Shown here piece by piece: positions 59,124 through 62,797 of a stretch of 62,797 nucleotides of DNA. Source of the stretch: Lachnospiraceae bacterium (GTDB lineage: Bacteria > Bacillota_A > Clostridia > Lachnospirales > Lachnospiraceae); NCBI GenBank assembly GCA_009911175.1, contig QXWX01000038.1:1-62797 (forward strand). Reading direction: 5' to 3'. The notes below the pieces were generated by a model. That model searched no databases, was not told the origin of the DNA, and saw only the letters and a program-made list of their open reading frames with translations. Each line of letters opens with the position of its first letter. Within the stretch, counting starts at the first letter, position 1. The position numbers were made by a program, and so were the translations under genes.

Positions 59124-60332
59124 ATGGCAAAAGAAATGATTGCAATGCTTCTTGCCGGCGGTCAGGGTTCACGTTTGTATGCCCTGACGCAGAATCTGGC
59201 AAAACCTGCAGTTCCTTTCGGCGGAAAATATCGTATCATCGACTTTCCGCTGTCGAACTGTGTAAACTCCGGCATTGATACTGTCGGCATTCTGACCCAG
59301 TATCAGCCGCTCGTTCTGAATGAGTATATCGGCAACGGCCAGCCGTGGGATCTGGACCGTCTGCACGGAGGAGTCCATGTGCTTCCGCCGTATCAGCAGG
59401 CATCCGGCTCTGACTGGTACAAGGGAACCGCAAATGCGATATACCAGAACATTTCCTTCATTGAGCGTTACGATCCGAAGTACGTCATCATTCTGTCAGG
59501 AGACCAGATCTGCAAGCAGGATTACAGCGATTTTCTGAAGTTCCACAAGGAAAAAGGCGCGGAATTCAGTGTCGCTGTTATGGAAGTGCCGTGGGAGGAG
59601 GCTCCTCGTTTCGGCCTAATGGTAACGGACGAGAACGACAAGATCACGGAGTTCCAGGAGAAGCCCAAGAATCCGAAGTCCAACCTGGCTTCCATGGGTA
59701 TCTATATTTTCAACTGGGATGTACTTAAAAAGTATCTGGTAGAGGATGAAGCAGATCCCAATTCCGAAAATGACTTTGGAAACAACATCATTCCGAATCT
59801 TCTGCGCGACGAGCGTACCATGTATGCATATCGTTTCAGCGGATACTGGAAGGATGTAGGAACTATTTCCTCACTGTGGGAGGCCAATATGGAGGTTCTG
59901 GATCCGGAGCACAGCGGCATCGACCTGTTTGACGAGAACTGGAAGATCTACAGTCGGAACAGCGGTATGACCGGCCACAAGATCGGTGCGGACGCGGTGG
60001 TAGAGGATTCCATGATCACTGACGGATGCCGGGTTGCGGGAGATGTGAAGCACTCCATCCTGTTCGCGGGCGTTAAGGTAGAGCCGGGCGCGAAGGTAGA
60101 AGACGCCGTGATCATGGGCGGCAGTGTGATCAAATCCGGCGCGGTGGTAGAGCACTGTATCGTAGCGGAGAACGTCGTGATTGGTGAGAACGCCAGAGTC
60201 GGAGCTATGCCGAGCGGCGGTGAGAACGGAGTAGCGACCGTTGGCTCGGGCGTAGTGATCGGGGACAATGCGAAGATCGGCCCCAATGCCATGGTCAATC
60301 ATAATGTAAAGGACGGTGAAGAGCAATGGTAA
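59124..60332 (+). CDS. glgC: glucose-1-phosphate adenylyltransferase, catalytic subunit
   Basis: 402 residues. It makes ADP-glucose from glucose-1-phosphate and ATP for glycogen synthesis. Motifs: [35 protein letters not shown], the substrate site [29 protein letters not shown], and a left-handed beta-helix C-terminus. It overlaps glgD by seven bases, so the two subunits are made together. Confidence 0.95.
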   Translation: MAKEMIAMLLAGGQGSRLYALTQNLAKPAVPFGGKYRIIDFPLSNCVNSGIDTVGILTQYQPLVLNEYIGNGQPWDLDRLHGGVHVLPPYQQASGSDWYKGTANAIYQNISFIERYDPKYVIILSGDQICKQDYSDFLKFHKEKGAEFSVAVMEVPWEEAPRFGLMVTDENDKITEFQEKPKNPKSNLASMGIYIFNWDVLKKYLVEDEADPNSENDFGNNIIPNLLRDERTMYAYRFSGYWKDVGTISSLWEANMEVLDPEHSGIDLFDENWKIYSRNSGMTGHKIGADAVVEDSMITDGCRVAGDVKHSILFAGVKVEPGAKVEDAVIMGGSVIKSGAVVEHCIVAENVVIGENARVGAMPSGGENGVATVGSGVVIGDNAKIGPNAMVNHNVKDGEEQW

Positions 60333-61465
60333 ATTCAAATGCAGATGTATTGGGCATCATTTTCCCAAATAGTTATGACGCTTTAGTACCGGAGCTGGTG
60401 ACGGACCGTCTGATGGCTTCCATTCCGTTTGCGGGACGTTACCGCATGATCGACTTCATTTTATCCAGTATGGTGAACAGCGGGATCGACAATGTTTCCA
60501 TCATCGTGCGCCAGAATTATCATTCCCTCATGGACCACCTGGGTTCTGGGCGTGAGTGGGATCTGACCCGCAAGAACGGCGGTCTCAATATTGTACCTCC
60601 GTTTGCTGAGAAGAATGTAAAGATCTATAACGGACGCGTGGAAGCGCTGGCAAGCGTGTTAAGCTTCCTGCAGCACCAGAAGGAAAAATACGTGGTCATG
60701 TCAGATGCCAATATCGCGGTGAACTTTGATTTCTCCGCATTTCTGGATGCCCATATCCAGAGCGGCGCGGACGTGACGGTTGCCTATACGGAGGAGGAGC
60801 TTCCGGAAAGCGCGCTGAAGGCTGAGACGGATAACAAGGCTTTGTATTATACATTGGATCTGGAAAAGAACCGTGTCAACAATATCAAGATTAATTCCCG
60901 GTCCAGCGGAATCCAGAATTTCTCGATGAACATTTACGCGATTGAGAGAGAACTGCTGATCGACCAGATCAGACAGGCTTCCGTGCGCGGCTATGTATAT
61001 TACGAGCGGGATATCCTTTCACCTCACCTTGTCACCCTGAACGTGCAGGGCTACAAGTACGAAGGCTACACCGCGCGGATCAGCGACATGGGAAGTTATT
61101 TCAAAGAGAATATGAAGATGCTGGATGACGCAAATGTGGACGCGCTGTTTGCAGATCCGATCTACACCAAGATCCGTGATGACAACCCGACCAGATACAT
61201 ACCGGGCTCCAAGGTGAAAAATATCATGGCGGCTGACGGCTGTGTGATTGAGGGTGAAGTGGAGAATAGCATCCTGTTCAGAGGCGTGAAGGTCGGCAAG
61301 GGAGCTAAGGTGAAGAACTGTGTGCTCATGCAGGATACCGTGGTTGAAGCAGGGGCAGATATCCAGTTTGTGATCTCCGATAAAAATGTAGTGATCTCCG
61401 AAGGGAAGGAACTCAAAGGGACAGATACATTCCAGGTATTTGTAGAAAAAGGAAAGACTGTATAA
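60326..61465 (+). CDS. glgD: GlgD, regulatory subunit of ADP-glucose synthesis
   Basis: 379 residues. A GlgC homologue with the fold kept ([22 protein letters not shown], a [15 protein letters not shown] in place of the GTADA catalytic loop, and a beta-helix end) but lacking the N-terminal GGxGxRL nucleotide loop (here [16 protein letters not shown]). In Firmicutes GlgD lacks activity and stimulates GlgC in a heteromer. Confidence 0.93.
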   Translation: MVNSNADVLGIIFPNSYDALVPELVTDRLMASIPFAGRYRMIDFILSSMVNSGIDNVSIIVRQNYHSLMDHLGSGREWDLTRKNGGLNIVPPFAEKNVKIYNGRVEALASVLSFLQHQKEKYVVMSDANIAVNFDFSAFLDAHIQSGADVTVAYTEEELPESALKAETDNKALYYTLDLEKNRVNNIKINSRSSGIQNFSMNIYAIERELLIDQIRQASVRGYVYYERDILSPHLVTLNVQGYKYEGYTARISDMGSYFKENMKMLDDANVDALFADPIYTKIRDDNPTRYIPGSKVKNIMAADGCVIEGEVENSILFRGVKVGKGAKVKNCVLMQDTVVEAGADIQFVISDKNVVISEGKELKGTDTFQVFVEKGKTV

Positions 61466-61483
61466 GAAACCTGAATATCATTG

Positions 61484-61520
61484 TATGCAGAAAAGCTGCC
61501 GGCGGCAGGTTTTTTGTATG
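61484..61520 (+). terminator. terminator after glgD
   Basis: GCAGAAAAGCTGCC and GGCAGGTTTTTTG form a hairpin with a T-run; a diverged copy of the one near 4967. Confidence 0.7.
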
Positions 61521-61537
61521 CGGATGAGATAAGACAA

Positions 61538-62060
61538 GGGGCTGTCGGGAAATAGCACTTTTTAGCCCCGTTTCCCCAAAAAGACATCTCCCGCGGAATT
61601 CCGTGCCTTTCAGCATGGACTCTTCTGCGGGAGATGTCTTTTCCCTTGTTTCCGTCCGGACATGCCTCAATTCCCGTCCGTCATGGCATATGTAATAATG
61701 CCCGTCCTCAGAGACCTGGCGCTTCATGTTGTAATACTTCCCAATGTCCTCCCTATAGGCACGGGTTTTCCGCTGCTCATGATCCTGGAGCTTGATGTAG
61801 CTGGCAATTGCGTTTTCCTTCAGATATAGAAGATTCTTCTCGCTGCAGTAACCACTGTCAGCGGTTACCTCTTCCAGTATGTCCCCAAATGCTTCCCGGT
61901 GTTTCTCAAGCACCGGAACCAGAGTATTATAATCTGTACGGTCATTACTCACATATCCGTGGATGATAAAATAATTTTCCACCGCGACCTGGACATTATA
62001 AGCCGGTTTTAACTGTCCGTTCAGCATATGGTCTTCTTTCATCCTCATAATGTGGCTTCC
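61538..62060 (-). mobile_element. IS1182-family remnant
   Basis: The minus-strand frame from about 62060 to 61650 matches the middle of an IS1182-type transposase: MRMKEDHMLNGQLKPAYNVQ, SNDRTDYNTLVPVLEKH, VTADSGYCSEKNLLYL and KLQDHEQRKTRAY. The N-terminal part is lost and the C-terminal part is replaced by a 16-bp hairpin (61579-61594 with 61627-61642) that ends in AAAA/TTTT. GGGGCTGTCGGGAAATAG at 61538 looks like the terminal inverted repeat. It cannot transpose. Confidence 0.75.
61579..61642. repeat. 16-bp perfect inverted repeat at the IS remnant
   Basis: AAAAGACATCTCCCGC (61579-61594) and GCGGGAGATGTCTTTT (61627-61642), exact complements around a 32-base loop. Probably a terminator carried at the end of the element. 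Confidence 0.85.
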
Positions 62061-62322
62061 AGAGTATAATAGTAAGTATAAATCCAAACCACTTTTTCCG
62101 CAGTTCTTAATAATATCAAATGTGTGGGCATCTATGGCAAGTAAAAAACTGTTATTCAGATCACCTTCTACATAACAGTTCATGGTGATTATGTCCCCAT
62201 TGCTTTCAATATTTTTCATTAAATCAATATGAACATGCGGGTCTTAGACCATTTATAAAAATCTTTCCAGAATCAGCCAGTTTTCTTCCATGTGCAATGA
62301 TTTCATCTGTTTTTATCAGTCT
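62061..62322 (+). other. region between IS remnant and esterase gene
   Basis: The minus-strand frame of the remnant stays open to 62219 but no longer resembles IS1182. No other gene is seen. Confidence 0.35.
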
Positions 62323-62797
62323 CTATATCCCGCCGTTCTCCAGCAATTTCTCGAAAGAGGATTTCTCCGGCAGCGGCAGCGCAAATCGCTTTTTCAGCCA
62401 CTCTCCCGCCAGATCCGCCCATTTTGCCGCATCCGGATATACCTGCGACAGGGATTCTGCCGAAGACTGGTCCGAAAGCGCCAGACCGTGGGGGCCTTCC
62501 TCAAAAATATGCAGTTCAAACGGAATCTTCTTGTCTGCCAGCGCATGTGCCATCCGGATCGAATGCTGCACCGGGACCAATTCATCCTCCGCCGTTGCCC
62601 ACAGAAAGGCAGGCGGCATATGCTCCGTCACATTTCTTGCCGGACTCACTGCTGCCAGAACCTCATCCGAAGACTCCGTCTCTCCCAGAAACGCCGTATT
62701 GGAAGCCGCAAAAAATTCCTGATCCATGGGACTGGCGCCCTTTACGGCCTCTTTCATGTAGATATAATCACTGAGCATATACCCCAGGATGGCTGCC
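62323..62797 (-). CDS. alpha/beta hydrolase (acetyl-esterase-like), C-terminal part
   Basis: 158 residues, 5' end outside the window. The late catalytic residues are visible: Asp in ATAEDELVPVQHS and His in FEEGPHGLALS, the usual Asp-His order of acetyl-esterase/BD-FAE-type hydrolases. The nucleophile Ser lies before the window edge. Substrate unknown; many relatives remove acetyl groups from xylan or other plant sugars. Confidence 0.8.
   Translation of the reverse strand, partial: AAILGYMLSDYIYMKEAVKGASPMDQEFFAASNTAFLGETESSDEVLAAVSPARNVTEHMPPAFLWATAEDELVPVQHSIRMAHALADKKIPFELHIFEEGPHGLALSDQSSAESLSQVYPDAAKWADLAGEWLKKRFALPLPEKSSFEKLLENGGI

Overview
The window looks like a chromosomal segment of a gut-type Lachnospiraceae (Clostridium cluster XIVa relative). 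The evidence is strong AGGAGG ribosome binding sites, sigma-A promoters with 17-base spacers, a glgC-glgD pair, BcrA-type ABC/two-component modules, lrgAB, a TPP riboswitch with thiMED, and many small lineage-restricted proteins. Most of the window has moderate GC. Two AT-rich islands (about 0.46-4.85 kb and 23.8-25.75 kb) look acquired.

Layout. 1-463: 3' end of a group II intron (maturase C-terminus, domains V/VI). 680-4834: a RiPP locus with a 39-residue peptide carrying four cysteines spaced by three, a radical SAM/SPASM enzyme, an ABC ATPase plus permease, and an M50-type membrane protease. I read this as a thurincin-H-like sactipeptide cluster. 5.0-7.5 kb: a DUF2442 gene and a truncated PF09820 ATPase behind duplicated promoters, then a ferritin-like gene. 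7.6-9.6 kb: a RloA/RloB-like pair behind two palindromes. 9.7-15.8 kb: a pilZ gene translationally coupled to jetA-jetB-jetC (Wadjet/MukBEF-like) with no jetD; a hicB remnant sits where jetD would be expected. 16.3-17.7 kb: a tnpB fragment fused out of frame to a headless ispD/tarI-like gene. 17.8-21.7 kb: an operator-rich promoter, a flavin/ferredoxin protein, an OpuB/OpuC-like importer and an Rrf2 regulator. 21.8-23.7 kb: a hypothetical protein and two acetyltransferases. 23.8-25.7 kb: an XRE-ImmA-PIN cassette.

25.8-31.1 kb (minus strand): response regulator, histidine kinase, ABC ATPase and large FtsX-type permease. 31.2-36.5 kb: an XRE-cupin regulator divergent from a dipeptide epimerase, DUF819 transporter and CocE-type hydrolase, which suggests a peptide-scavenging operon. 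36.7-38.7 kb: SPFH protein, ribbon-helix-helix protein and TetR regulator. 39-41.5 kb: a chemoreceptor coupled to an FMN-binding lipoprotein. 42.1 kb: an internally deleted old-yellow-enzyme pseudogene. 42.4-46.5 kb: TPP riboswitch, thiM-thiE-thiD, lrgA-lrgB. 46.6-50.1 kb: a lipoprotein, a degraded ring-motif gene and a DUF234 ATPase. 50.1-53.35 kb: a DtxR-type regulator convergent with a metal P-type ATPase operon that begins with a 26-residue gene. 53.6-54.6 kb: GH53 galactanase. 54.7-58.6 kb: response regulator, ABC pair and kinase. 58.6-58.85 kb: a 42-residue gene with its own promoter and terminator. 59.1-61.5 kb: glgC-glgD. 61.5-62.8 kb: an IS1182 remnant and a partial esterase.

The best candidates for something new are the thurincin-H-like locus in a gut clostridium, the PilZ-coupled JetABC operon without JetD, the XRE-ImmA-PIN cassette with an internal attenuator, and a near-identical minus-strand promoter found at three unrelated sites. 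All functions are inferred from sequence reading only; no database search was possible.
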